NCBI RefSeq assembly: GCF_910592395.1
Contig: NC_088316.1
Location: forward strand, 5,704,001 to 5,768,000
DNA length: 64,000 bases
Reading direction: 5' to 3'
From: Lineus longissimus
Lineage: Eukaryota; Nemertea; Pilidiophora; Heteronemertea; Lineidae
The translations under genes were made by a program, and so were the position numbers. Below, piece after piece: positions 18,047 through 29,154 of this stretch. The notes below the pieces were generated by a model. That model was not told the DNA's origin, made no database searches, and worked only from the letters and a program-made list of their open reading frames with translations. Numbering within the stretch: position 1 is the stretch's first letter; every line of letters begins with the position of its first letter.

Positions 18047-20222
18047 GTAATCCCCGAATGGGAAACCAACCCCGATTTCGACCCCATAAAAGCATCAGCA
18101 CAGAAAAACGAAGTGACATGGAAAAATTGCAGGGGACACCCCCTCCCCACTCCACCCGAGAAAAAACTACCAATTGAAAACGAAGACCTCACAGAAAGCA
18201 ACTGGGAAACACTGCTACAAGCTTTTCCTCCCAGAGATCCAAATAGTTTTGTTGCTGGCATGTTGCACTCTCAAAAAGAAAGTTGGAAATTTGTTACTGA
18301 CTCAGTTGATAATGACTCGTCCAAACTCGTGATGGATTGGATAAACAACGGTGTAGACATAACGAAATACTTTAAACACTTCAAAGGAAACTTCAAAGGG
18401 AAGTCTTATAATAATGACACTCCTCCTCCAGAAATCTTCAACAATCACAAATCCTGTGAATCATTCAAGGCCGAAATCACTCAACAAATTACTGAAAAAT
18501 TGAAGAATGGGTCGTTAAGACTGTTGGGGAAAGTTGGAGAAGTAAATCCACCACATTTAGTAATGCCCTTGATTATGGTTCCACAAACCAACAAAAACAG
18601 GCTGTGTCACGATGAGAGATTTCTTAACTTATTCATAACCCCAATTAGCTTCAACTTAGAAACACTTCCCATTATTCAGAAACAAATCTCCAAGGGAGAT
18701 TTCAAGGCAAGTACAGACGAAAAATCCGCCTACGACGGCATTTCATTATCGGAAAACTCCCAAACCTATTTCGGAATAGAATGGGGTGGCTGGTATTTCA
18801 TTCACACAACCCTTCCTTTTGGATTCAAACTGAGTCCATATATCTACCAAACCACAGGCATGCAGGCTACAGAATATTTAAGGACTAGGGGCATAACTAC
18901 GTTTCAGTACTTAGACGACAGATTCCTTGGCCCTTCGCAAGTAACAAAATCCCCATCCCAATTCAATAGCACGGGTATATCCTTATACACATCCACCGCC
19001 ACCCTCTCGTTGCTAGGATATACTTTCGCCTTTTATAAAATAATCTGGGTTCCTACTCAAGTGCTAAAACATCTTGGCTTTCTGCTTCATTCGGTGGAAA
19101 TGCATTTCTCAATTCCGACCGCGAAATTAGAATCCTTCAAAAACCTCATGAACACATTGCTCGCTCAGTCCACGGTCCACATTAAGATCATACACAGGTT
19201 TATGGGGAAATGCATATCTTTCCAGCTATGCATTCCAGGCGCAAAACTATTCATCAGAGAAATGGCTGTCGCCATCTCTGTGGCAGGCAAATCTTCAAGA
19301 CCAATCCCGATATCGGGCAAACTGAGAGAAGAGATCGAAGCGTGGAAGTTTATATTTGAGGAAAATGTTCGTCTGCTTCCCTGGAGAAAAGAGCGACACT
19401 TTTCAATCACTCTTGCCTCAGACGCTTCAAAATTCGCATGGGGTGGCGTCATTGGCGAGATGAAAATTGGCGACTTCTTTCCCAAAGAAGACAGCAGACC
19501 CATTCACCTCAAAGAAGCTGAAGCCCTTCTCAATACGTTGATCTCAGTTTCAAATCAATTAAAAGACAAAAGGGTAGATGCATACGTGGACAACATGGCG
19601 CTCCTGAAAGCATGGGAGCACGAAGGTGCAAAAGACATAAACCTAAACAGGTTACTAAAAGAAAATATTTGAAATCACGGTATCGGCAAACTGCGACCTA
19701 AAACTTCTTTTCGTACAATCAAACAAAAACCCGGCCGACACTCCCTCACGCAAGCTGTCCAAACTCGATTCCATGTTGTCTCCACATCAATGGAAAATAG
19801 TACAAAACAGATACGGACCACACACCTTTGACCTAATGTCCCTCGATTCAAATGTACAATTAGACAACAAGGGCGAAGCCCTGCCACATTACACTCCGTT
19901 TCCTCTACCAGGCAGCGCGGGAGTGAACTGTTTTGCCCAAATTCTGGATCCAAAAGAAAACTACTACTGTTTTCCCCCACACGCAATGGCCGGCCCACTA
20001 ATAAAGTTCATTCTAGAAGAATGCCAAAGGCCAATCAGACTCTCTCTGGTCATACCACATATCTCACCCCTACCGCCATGGTGGCCTAACCTTGAAAGAA
20101 ATGCAGAATTATCCGTACTGGCTCACAAAGGTGAAGAATGTATCCTTGCCCCATCCCAAAACGGTTTCATTTCCAGCACTATAACACACAACCTTTATTT
20201 GGCAAGGTTTCAACTTACTTAA
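18047..20222 (+). pseudogene. Ngaro reverse transcriptase / RNase H with one frameshift
   Basis: From the acceptor at 18,046 the frame starts VIPEWETNPDFDP and is open to 19,672. The RT palm shows FKASTDEKSAYDG, TTLPFGFKLSPYIYQ and the catalytic YLDD at 18,908-18,919. RNase H follows with ASDASKFAWGG, KEAEALL and DAYVDNMALL, and its last acidic motif NKNPADTPSR lies in the next frame at about 19,720. A single-nucleotide indel in the A-rich stretch around 19,657-19,668 separates the two frames; the second runs to 20,222. The enzyme would copy element RNA into DNA. RNase H is split here, so this copy should lack full activity unless the shift is bypassed. Confidence 0.88.
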
Positions 20223-20266
20223 AGCGAAATAAAAAGTGAAATGTAAACTTCTTTCTCAAAATTCAG

Positions 20267-21423
20267 TTCCAGAAAGCCAGTGCTGAAATTAATCTGTCAA
20301 GGCTGCACGAAAGGGTACAATCGATAAAACGCAGTTTTCAGGCCACAGCATATCAGAGAAACAAATGTAAGCTTTTTCAAGACTTGGACTTCTTCGTTAA
20401 ACAAATTGGCAAGGATATAAAAAGCTGCACCCCATATGATATATGCATAGCACTTCTTGCCCGGAAATCACGGCAAAAAATCCTAGCTGTAAATGTCCCA
20501 GGAGATTAGCATTCGGGACAGTAGCGGGGAAAATTTCCCAACTAAAACGAATTTTCCAAAAGGAATTGGGTCGTGAGAAACCTTGGGATATTTTTGAAAA
20601 AAACGGTAACCCAGCAAACTCACAGGAGGTCGCTGATTTCCTGAAACAAATAAAGAACGAACAGAGCATCGCACACTCCTGCCCAAAACAGGCGGTGCCG
20701 CTCTTTATAAAAAAGCTGGCTCTGATCTCCATGTATATCGACAGACGTCTGTCAGATACTCAACAAAAACCGACTTCAAAATATATCTTGGCACGAGACC
20801 AAGCGATATTTAAAATGATGTTTTTTGGCGGAGATCGGGCCCATGATGCTGGCATTATGCTCTCGCAAGAGGTAAAGTCCCTCCCTTCTAAATCGGGCTA
20901 TATGATAAAACACACCTGGGGAAAAACATTCCGTCTAGACAAAACAAACGTCTTCTCCCTCTTTCGCTGCAAAGATGAAATGATATGCCCGGTGGCAGCA
21001 TTGGAAAAGTATTTTGAACTGACTCAATCTCTGAACATAAACCTCTCCCACGGTTACCTCTTCAGACCAATAAACCAATTAGGAGAAGTTGAAGACAAAC
21101 CCCTATCATACGAGGCGATATACGACAGGTTAAAACACTACCTGTCTACTCTGAACTTGGACGAAGGCGAAACACCACACAGCATTAGGGCAGGCTGTGC
21201 CATCTCCTTGAGGGCATTAGCTAGACCAGACCCCTCAGCAAACCAACAAATAAAACGTCACGTTGGATGGTTCTCAGACTCTTCGGTAAACCACTACACG
21301 CGCAGCAAACAGGTCGACCAGGCAAACGACCTTGCCAAGGCCATGTCCAGCATTAACCAAGGCCAAAATAATGAATTTGTGGACTTTAACTGTCTTCAGT
21401 CAGCATTCAGACTGGATAGCTAG
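20267..21423 (+). pseudogene. Ngaro tyrosine recombinase with N-terminal deletion
   Basis: A phase-0 acceptor (AATTCAG, 20,266) opens FQKASAEINLSRLHERVQS, leading to a core-binding segment SCTPYDICIALL. The family's next motif (CP...CKCPRRLA) is in another frame from 20,443, so a short deletion or indel sits near 20,440. From there 326 codons are open. Catalytic residues of the frame starting at 20,443 are all present: R132 (GGDRAHD), H246-S-I-R249, H273 (HVGW) and nucleophile Y285 (VNHYTR). The family joins circular element DNA to the genome by strand exchange. Catalysis looks preserved, DNA binding probably impaired. Were 20,443 a true start, a shortened recombinase would result. Confidence 0.88.
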
Positions 21424-22063
21424 ACAATAAATTTCATGGCATCTGTTTGAGTGAAACTTAGGAAAAAGCTATTCATCTTCCAATGTTCATCTTCAGGCCT
21501 ACGCACCTTTGCCGTCATATTTCACAACTGGCTGAAAAGTATAGAATAATCCAAAAATATAAAGATCTCGAGAGTTAGGTCCTCAAACGTCCTCGGGGAC
21601 TGGGCATGTCGCAGCAACACTAGGGTTGTAGAACTAGCACCCCAATTCTAAAAGTCTTCACTAACTAGCACTCGTGCAAAGAAGCAAAGAAAATAAAAAA
21701 TAAAAGATAAAAATAAAAATAAAACTAATCACCAGGACGTTCAACAACCATATACATGTATAAGTTGGAGTAAAGGCCTCGCAGCATGATGGTCTAAATT
21801 TGATCTGTGTTAGTTTAGTTTGAATATTCTGTGTACCGGTAAGCTTGAAATCAGTTGTATCGTATTACGCACCATTATATTAATTCATTCAGTCAATTTG
21901 AAATAAAAACCACTATGAAAAAATCATCTCGCTGTCTTTTCTTTCGTCTTAGAATTGAGAGAAATTTTCCTCAGGATGGGGTACTTAGTTCGGGGTAGAC
22001 GGAAACTTACTCTCAATGCTAATACAAAGGGACCAACATCTAGCTGCTTGTGGAAGGAAGGAT
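21424..22063 (+). other. Ngaro 3' untranslated region
   Basis: Contains another acceptor-like CTTCAG (21,496), a TAAAAATAAAA tract (21,690-21,725) and AATAAA at 21,902-21,907 as a polyadenylation candidate. No gene. Confidence 0.55.
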
Positions 22064-22204
22064 AGAATATTCCGCCCCAAACTGAATGAAGCATGAAGGG
22101 AGCGCTCATGGGTGTTCACTTAGGATACGTAGTTATCCTAAGTTAACACCAGACGGCGCTACCTGCGTAATTCTCGTAGTCCAGTCATTCTTTCGTGAGG
22201 AAGC
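22064..22204 (+). repeat. Ngaro B1-A2 junction with loxP-like recombination site
   Basis: B1 (70 bp, 22,064-22,133) is followed directly by A2 (71 bp, 22,134-22,204). At the join, GGTGTTCACTTAGGATA (22,111-22,127), spacer CGTAGT (22,128-22,133) and TATCCTAAGTTAACACC (22,134-22,150) form inverted arms with one mismatch. This is the layout of a tyrosine-recombinase core site and is the sequence expected at the junction of a circular intermediate. Confidence 0.85.
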
Positions 22205-22372
22205 AGGAGGCCAAAACTTGGTTAGGTTGAAACTGAAGACTGCACCATTCTTGGGTAAGGGCATCTCTCCCCGTATGGCAAAACACCAAAGAATGATAAC
22301 CCATTTTTCAACACTCCCACCCGCCCACCCTCGGGAACAGGTGACACCTGTGAATGCTCCAGTCATGTCGGA

Positions 22373-22442
22373 AGAATATTCCGCCCCAAACTGAATGAAG
22401 CATGAAGGGAGCGCTCATGGGTGTTCACTTAGGATACGTAGT
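22373..22442 (+). repeat. Ngaro split direct repeat B2
   Basis: 70 bp, identical by eye to B1, ending GGATACGTAGT at the BEL junction. The 168 bp between A2 and B2 hold no gene. Confidence 0.9.
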
Positions 22443-25400
22443 GATCACCAGCTTTGTGAAAGTATGCGTATGCGGCAGCAAGATTGGAAACTTCGCATTC
22501 TCACTGAGTGGTGCGTTATGTAACCTACCGCCACAACGAATATAACCCTGGTTATCAAGAAATAACTTGAGTTGTCGGACAAGTGGAGGCGGTACATGCT
22601 TCTGTTCAATTCGCATTTTCTGTATTTCGCGCTGGTAGGTGGTTTGCTGGACAAACTGAATCCATTTATTATTTGCGCGTTGAATTTCTTTGGCATTGAG
22701 AGTGGCATCATGATTTCGTTGGTCGGGTGCTTTCTTTAGATTGTCAACGAACCTAAGGACCCATGCGGAAATGCGATTTAGTCTGCGCAATGTCGCGTAA
22801 CGGGTGATGTCAATAGTTTGTCCGATACCAAGCTGGTCATCGGGCTTTGCGGTGATGACGATATTTACCGGTTCAGGAGACTGTCCGATACCAACCTGGT
22901 CATCGGACTCTGCGGTGTCATTAGACAATAATGGATCGGTGTTGCAAGCTATTTGCTGCGGGAAAGAACCTGTTCTGAGCCACTCTGGCCCATGCCACCA
23001 CACTTGGTTTTCAAGGAATTGCTGAGTTGTGATTCCTCGGCTAATCATGTCTGCCGGATTATCAGCAGTAGGGCAGTACAGGAAATGGTTAATGTCATAA
23101 CTATTGATCTCTGTTACACGGTTTCGAACAAAGATCGGCAGTGTTTTGGTACTTTTTAACCAATGCAGTACTATCTGGCTATCAGACCAGAGGGTGGATG
23201 ACGTAATTTTCAACTGTATTTGACTGCGCACGTATTTTAGCAATCGCGCGGCTAATAGGGCGGCCATCAGTTCCAAGCGTGGAAGTGTGAGTTGTTTCGT
23301 CGGGGCAACTCTTGTTTTTGCAATTACCAGGGCAGTATCTGTTCCGCAGCGTAGAAAAACACAAGCGCCATAAGCTTTTATGCTACTATCACCGAAGGCG
23401 TGGAGTTCACAAGACTCAGCTGAGATGGAATCAATGTTTGGAAAGTACTGTCGCGACATTTTGCATTGTTCAGATGCTAATTTCAAGTCTTCAGCGATAG
23501 ATTTCCACGTTTTACTGAGGTTTGCTGGCAATGGTTCGTCCCATTCCAAACCTTCTTTCCAGAGCGCTTGGATGAAGATCCGCGATCTTATGGTTACGGG
23601 ACTCATATGGCCCAATGGATCATAAACAGAGCTTGCGTATTTCAATACCTCGCGTTTGGTTGGTGTTTGAGTACATGAACTGTCACAAGGTTTGAAACCA
23701 ATTGTATCCAAGTCGGTATCCCATTTCAGACCAAGAAGTGATGCGTTGCTACTGTCATCAAGCACACCTTCATTTTTTGCAGTTTCTTTCAGTAGTTGGC
23801 TGTTTGTTGCCCATGATCTGAGATGGAAACCACCGGATTCTACCAACTGATTTGCTGAGTTGAAATAGTCTAGCGCATTCTGTTCATTTTCAACACCACT
23901 GATTACGTTGTCCACGTAAATGTTGGTGGAAATGTCTCTGGCGGTTTCAGAGTCATTTTCTTTTAGGTGTTTACGGATGACCGCGTTTAGTATGGCTGGA
24001 CTGGCGTTTGAACCGAATAGGACAGATGAGAACCTGTACACGATGAAGTCACTCTCTGGTTCTTCGGGATTAGACAACCAGAGGAACTTAGTGAAATCTC
24101 TATCTTGTTCATGTAGACCAACATGACGAAATGCCTTCTCAATATCACTACTTAGTGCTATGGGATGAAGGCGGAAACGCATGATTATGCCTGCCAAATC
24201 ATTGAGAAGTTCTGGGCCTTTTTGTAAACAATCATTCAAGCTTGGTGTGGTTGCGGATTTACAACTACAGTCGTAAACTATGCGAATGGGCGTGGTAGGC
24301 GAATCCTTCTTTACACAGCGATTCGGTAGATAATGACCCAATCGGTTGTCATCATTCAATACGCGTTCAATGAAGCCACGTTGTTCCTGTTCATTTATGA
24401 TGCGGTCATAGATTTTGATGGTATCAGGTGGGAGGTGCCTAACCAAGTTTCTAGTGCGCGCGTTGGCAACATTGAAGTTGGTCGGTAGGTGCAGGTGATC
24501 AGGTTTCCATGGTAGTCTGGAGAAATACTGTTTCTCACGTTTTTCAATGTTCTCAGCGCAAAATGTTTCAAAGTCATCGGAAGCTTCACAAGTTTGTTCA
24601 CTAGGCCTAATGCCAATGCTTTCTAGATCCCATAATTTGGTTAAAGGATCAGTGTTTGCGGATTCGAGCGTTGGTGATATAACCATCACTTGAAAACTTC
24701 TCACTTCCGTTGGGAAGGTTGCGGTGTCACGTGACGTAGGTCCAGACAAAAGGTAACCAAGAGCGGACGAAACAGCGGTGGGGCCATCCCCTTTTAGCAC
24801 GTGGTTTCCAACGAACTGCCAGTAGAAATCGGCGCCTATCAAAACTGAAATGCTAAGTGAGTTCTGAACTGTGATTGGCTGCGCTAATCTTAGGCCACGA
24901 ATGTGCGGGAGGTTGAGAACGTCTGCAGTTACGCGGTTGTTCAACGGGGCGCATATGGTCGGCACAATTAATGCATTGACTTTAATGTGAGATCCGCTTG
25001 TTGTTTCAACGTTCACAGCAGCGTATTTTACTTTCTGAGTGGTTGGTTCTGAACCAAAGGTTGCGATGTTTACGGTTATCTCCCCATCCGGCTTAAGTTG
25101 TAACTGGTCGGCCAACTCTGACGTAACGAAGGGTTTAGTTGAGCCCTCATCAAATAAAGTATTGGTTCTAGTGGAGGATAGATTGAATTTTATGTTCGCA
25201 CATGCGGTTTTTAGGAGGATTGAGTTCAGGGTCTGTGCACCATCTGGTGTTGCCACGGTGTTTGTATGGACTTGGTTGGCGGGTTTCGCGTTAGTGGCTG
25301 ACTTATCAGCGAATTTTGATGGAGTCAGCGGATTAGCGAAAAGGGTAGCGTGGTGAAGCGTAGTGTGATGCTTTCCGGAACACATGCGGCATTTAAAATG

Positions 25401-26594
25401 CGACTCACAATGGCGGGATATGTGTTTGCTACTGAAACAATTCCAACATAAGTGCTCTTTCTTAACGATATCCAAGCGCGTATTATGGTCTTTAACCCTT
25501 TGGCAATCAAGCGCGCGGTGATTTCCCTTGCAAAACACACAGGGCCTTCGAGGTTGCGATTTCGCGTCACTAGCGTTGGTGAGAAGTGCTTGGGCAGATG
25601 CGGTTCTGGGGGCGCTGAAATCAGAGTAATCATGCACACTTGAATTAGATTGACTAACACAACTTATATCCCCTCGCTTTCCTGCTCGCATGGCCGATAT
25701 CTCCTTACGAATTGCTTCACGTAACTCCTTCAGTGTCCAGTTGTCTGAACACTAATCCCTAGAAATATTCCTCAGAAGTTCCTCGGGTAGTTTCTCGGTG
25801 ATGATGGGAATCAGGAGTTCCCCGAATGTTGATTCTGGGCGTCCGATGGCCTGCAGTCCCCATACGTAGGTCTCGACATTGTCGTGGAAGGTCTGTAGAG
25901 ATGAAATGGTTTCCGTTGGTGACGGCAGAGACCATAAGGCTTTCATGTAGGCGTTGCTTAACTTGTGCTGTTGTCCATACCTTTCCTTCAAAATCTCCAT
26001 GGCATTGGTGTAATTGTCACTAGTCAGGGGAAGCCCCTCGATAACGAGAGCCGCCTCACCCTTCAGCTGGGCACGGAGATATTGGAACTTCTGGATATTC
26101 TCCAATGCTGAATTCTTGTCAATGGCAGCTTCAAACGAATCTATGAAGCTTTGCCATCGTAGAATGTCCCCTTCGAACGTGATCAGTTGTAATTTCGGCA
26201 AATTGACAGTTTTTGGTTTATGCGACGTAAATGATGTTGTACTTACGGCTGCGATGGAGGCAACACTCAGTGAAGTATCCACGTTCGTCTGTGGTCAGTT
26301 TCGTTCAAGAAAGCCTTTGAAACACTTAATGTCCTCGTTTATTCGAATCACATAATCATCAGACTCTTCGAATACAGTACCATAGTCCTCGGTGCCGAGC
26401 AGTTTGTCCAATATCTTCTCGTGTATTCCTTCAATCACTTCGAGTTTAGTGGTCACAATTTCGACTGTCGCCTCTAACAAGTCTGCCTCTGTATCTGAAA
26501 GTTCCGGTTTGTCACAAATTACCCTTCCTTTGGCAATTTGTTTGTCTAGCTGAGCGCGACGGCTCTGCACTTTTTGCTTTAACTTATCCATCAC
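22443..26594 (-). pseudogene. BEL gag-pol: Gag, zinc knuckles, protease, RT, RNase H
   Basis: One minus-strand frame runs from the ATG at 26,594 to the Ngaro junction, interrupted only by in-frame TGA (26,295) and TAG (25,752). Order: Gag N-terminus (MMDKLKQKVQSRRAQLDKQI), DUF1759-like Gag (LPKLQLITFEGDILRWQSF, about 26,200), knuckles CVFCKGNHRALDC and CRMCSGKHHTTLHH (about 25,550-25,370), protease FDEGSTKPF (about 25,140), RT with YVDN (23,907-23,918) in place of the usual YVDD, then RNase H beginning FGDSSIKAYGAC (about 23,380). Products would form the particle, cut the polyprotein and copy element RNA. The stops and the split pol make this copy defective. Confidence 0.92.
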
Positions 26595-26607
26595 AAAATC
26601 GAGAGTA

Positions 26608-26627
26608 GATCCTGGTCACGGCACCAA
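26608..26627 (-). promoter_or_regulatory. BEL primer binding site
   Basis: Directly after the 5' LTR, on the minus strand: TTGGTGCCGTGACCAGGATC. It begins with the TGG complementary to a tRNA CCA end. I cannot say which tRNA without a search. Confidence 0.7.
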
Positions 26628-26905
26628 TGTGCGCCTTGGTGGCACAAAGAGTAGGATCTTATGGAAAGATAATGAATAAGTTCATGCAAGGAATGAAGTG
26701 AACGCCATGGTTCCAAAAACGTGACTAACTATAATTCATAAAACAAGACAAAAGGTTACAATAATATTACAAACAATTAACATGATTCGTCAATATTAAA
26801 GAGGGTGTGATCGTATAGTGATAAAGATTAAGGAAGCTGTCAATCATGACATGAGTGGAGGATTAATACATTATACAAGACAAATGATGGGCACCAGTTA
26901 CCACA
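26628..26905 (-). repeat. BEL 5' LTR
   Basis: 278 bp, TG...CA. It differs from the copy at 60,047-60,324 only at two neighbouring positions near its plus-strand right end (CAAATGATGG versus CAAGTAATGG). Confidence 0.9.
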
Positions 26906-26910
26906 ATAAA

Positions 26911-29150
26911 TAACCTAATTTGAAGGAATACATTGACAAACGTTTAAGAAGTTTCTGTAACCGTGGAGTGCTTGGTGCTGATTTGGACTTAACAATTTGT
27001 ACTAATGAAGAATGATCCACAAATGCGTCGAAATCATGAGAGCGAAGAACATGATCAAAAGCTTTAACGTTAATGAAAAGACCAAACAATTCAAGCTCGC
27101 TGACTGAATATGATTGTGCTGCTTTGGGCAAACGCTTCGAATGATAGGCAATCAATCGTTCCTTGCCATCAACAATTTGCATCAAATGCATGGCTACCTG
27201 TACCGATTCTAGATGTGTCTGAATAAATCACAAATCGCCCATGTCGACTTGGCGCGTGCAAGAGAGCTGGCGATGTAAGCATGACCTTGAATTTGTCAAA
27301 TGCACGTTGATGTTCGTCTTTCCAATGAAAAACTCTGCTTTTCTTGGTAAGTTCATGGAGAGGTTTGAGATGTTCCTGCAGTTTTGGAAGATACATTGAA
27401 AGATAGTTTACTGCACCTATGAACCTCCGTACTTGACGACAAGAAGTTGGTTTACTCATCTTACGAATCGCTGTGCACTTATCACTCATTGCTTCAATCC
27501 TTACGTAACCATCATCATCAACTCGGATTATATGGCCCAGGTAGACCACACGGCGTCTGAAGAGCTTTACCTTCCTCGGACAAATGCGTAACCCATGCTG
27601 AACTAATTTCGAAAGCACCTGGCGCAGATGAACCTTGTGATCCACCGAAGACCGTGAAAACAAAATGATGTCATCATGTATATTGATAAGGAACTCATGT
27701 GCATTAGGGATTTCACCTAATATCTGTGAGAGGGCCTCTTGGAACTTGCTCGGTGAAACTGTACAACCCATAGGGACCTTTTTATAGAAATATGAAGAAC
27801 CACCATGATATGAATTAATACCCACGAATTTCTGTGCCTTTTCACTCAAAGACAAAGAATAAAATGCACTTTTGATGTCAAGCACACTTATAACTTTACA
27901 ACCAGATCTACCTATTCGAGATATACTCTCTGTCAACAATGGAAATGGATGGTTAATTTTCTTGATCCCAGAGTTCAAATACCTGAGATCTGCTTCAAGA
28001 CGACGTTCAGTTGTACCCTTTTTGGCGATGAGAAAAACTGGCGAAGTATACGATGTGTGACCTTTTTTCCAAAACACCTAACTTGACCAATTTAGACATC
28101 TCAGCATCTATAATGCGCTTGTTACCCTCAGATGCCGGATATGGACGTATATAGAAGGGGGTTGGATCAGAGAGTTCAAAATCAACCTCAATATCTGGAC
28201 AATAACCTAATTCACCATATAAACTGAAGGCTTGGCGATTTTCCTTCACAAGATTATACACTTCCTCTCGCTCTGTGGGAGATAAAATACTATCAGTTAA
28301 ATCCATCGACTGTCTGATTACTTCCTCTTCTGTAAGCCTGGATATTGAGTCATCAGATGTAAGATGAGGATAATGCTGCAGATTGGCACATTGGATGTCG
28401 GATAAGCTGCCTGATGGGGAGTCATGCGAGTTACCTCCTGTCGAGAGTTGCAAACTTCCGGCTGCCATCACCATATGAGTTGTGTCGAGTGACGCAATGG
28501 GCCTATGTTTTTGAAGCCGAATGGTGTCTGGCGTGTTATTTTTCACACGGATTGTTGCTTTACCTTTGCGTAATCTGAAACACATGCGATCTGGGCAGAT
28601 TCTAGCCAAGTGATGGCCAGATTCCAAGATAACCTCTGAGTTACGCAATAAACTAGGAACTTTCGACCCTCTAATCTGCACGAACTTCGTCTCATTTGGT
28701 TTGATGAAAACTTGTTCAACCGGACCAAACCAAATTTTCTTTGGTTTCACTTTAAACCTGTTTGATGAAAAATCTAACTGACCACCCAATTCACTGAGAG
28801 TTGATGTACCGATAAGCATATCAGGACCTACCAGATTATTGGCAATAATAGCATAAATCCGAAACTTACTACCCTGAAAAGTGATATGCACATTGATTGC
28901 AGTGTTCGCCTCAAGAAACTGACCATTACCTGTGCGAAATCGAATGGGGTCAATCCTAACCGGTTTTAAGGTTGAAAGATACTTTGAGTTTGTAATGCAT
29001 GCCTGGCTTATCAATGTTTTTGTGGCACCGCTATCTATAAGAGTCGGGATTGATTTACCATCTGGTAATATGCCCTTTATATAATTTCTCTCATTGAGTT
29101 GCAACGTTGCTGGTTGATCGCCTAAATATTCCGCGTCGACGTTCTCAGAA
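26911..29150 (-). pseudogene. Gypsy pol: protease, RT and partial RNase H
   Basis: The minus-strand pol frame starts overlapping the gag end in the -1 relation and includes the protease TLIDSGATKTLIS (about 29,030). It continues through YCPDIEVDFELSDPTPFYIR into the RT start. A frameshift near 28,060 leads to RT proper: SPVFLIAKKG, RRLEADLRYLN, VLDIKSAFYSL, VPMGCTVSPSKFQ and the catalytic IHDD (DD at 27,669-27,674). Another frameshift near 27,190 leads to RNase H (IAYHSKRLPKAAQSYSVSEL, about 27,130). Recognisable sequence stops near 26,911; the end of RNase H and the whole integrase are missing. The element is dead. Confidence 0.88.
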
Positions 29151-29154
29151 GGAG

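Larger units (their letters stand above)
14927..22442 (+). mobile_element. Ngaro-type tyrosine recombinase retrotransposon
   Basis: The 7,516-bp insertion lies in BEL pol, opposite in orientation. It has split direct repeats in the order A1 (14,927-14,997), coding region, B1 (22,064-22,133), A2 (22,134-22,204), B2 (22,373-22,442), the arrangement known for Ngaro elements. It encodes a zinc-knuckle Gag, an RT/RNase H and a tyrosine recombinase, with no integrase or protease seen and no DIRS-type methyltransferase domain recognised. There is no target duplication, as expected for recombinase-mediated insertion. RT/RNase H has one frameshift and the recombinase an apparent deletion, so this copy is probably not autonomous. 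Confidence 0.93.
12828..26905 (-). mobile_element. BEL/Pao LTR retrotransposon, interrupted by a Ngaro-type element
   Basis: Two 278-bp LTRs (12,828-13,105 and 26,628-26,905) with TG...CA ends differ at five positions. ATAAA flanks both sides (12,823-12,827; 26,906-26,910), the 5-bp duplication expected for this group. On the minus strand follow a primer binding site, gag, protease, RT, RNase H, integrase and a purine-rich tract. Without the inserted 7.5 kb element its length is about 6.56 kb, normal for BEL. Coding is broken by two in-frame stops in gag, the insertion, and a 1-nt frameshift near the start of the integrase. Confidence 0.93.

Noticed and set aside
14927-22442. DIRS1-type assignment
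   Set aside because: DIRS1 has inverted terminal repeats with an internal complementary region and a methyltransferase domain; here split direct repeats A1-B1-A2-B2 are seen and no such domain is recognised.
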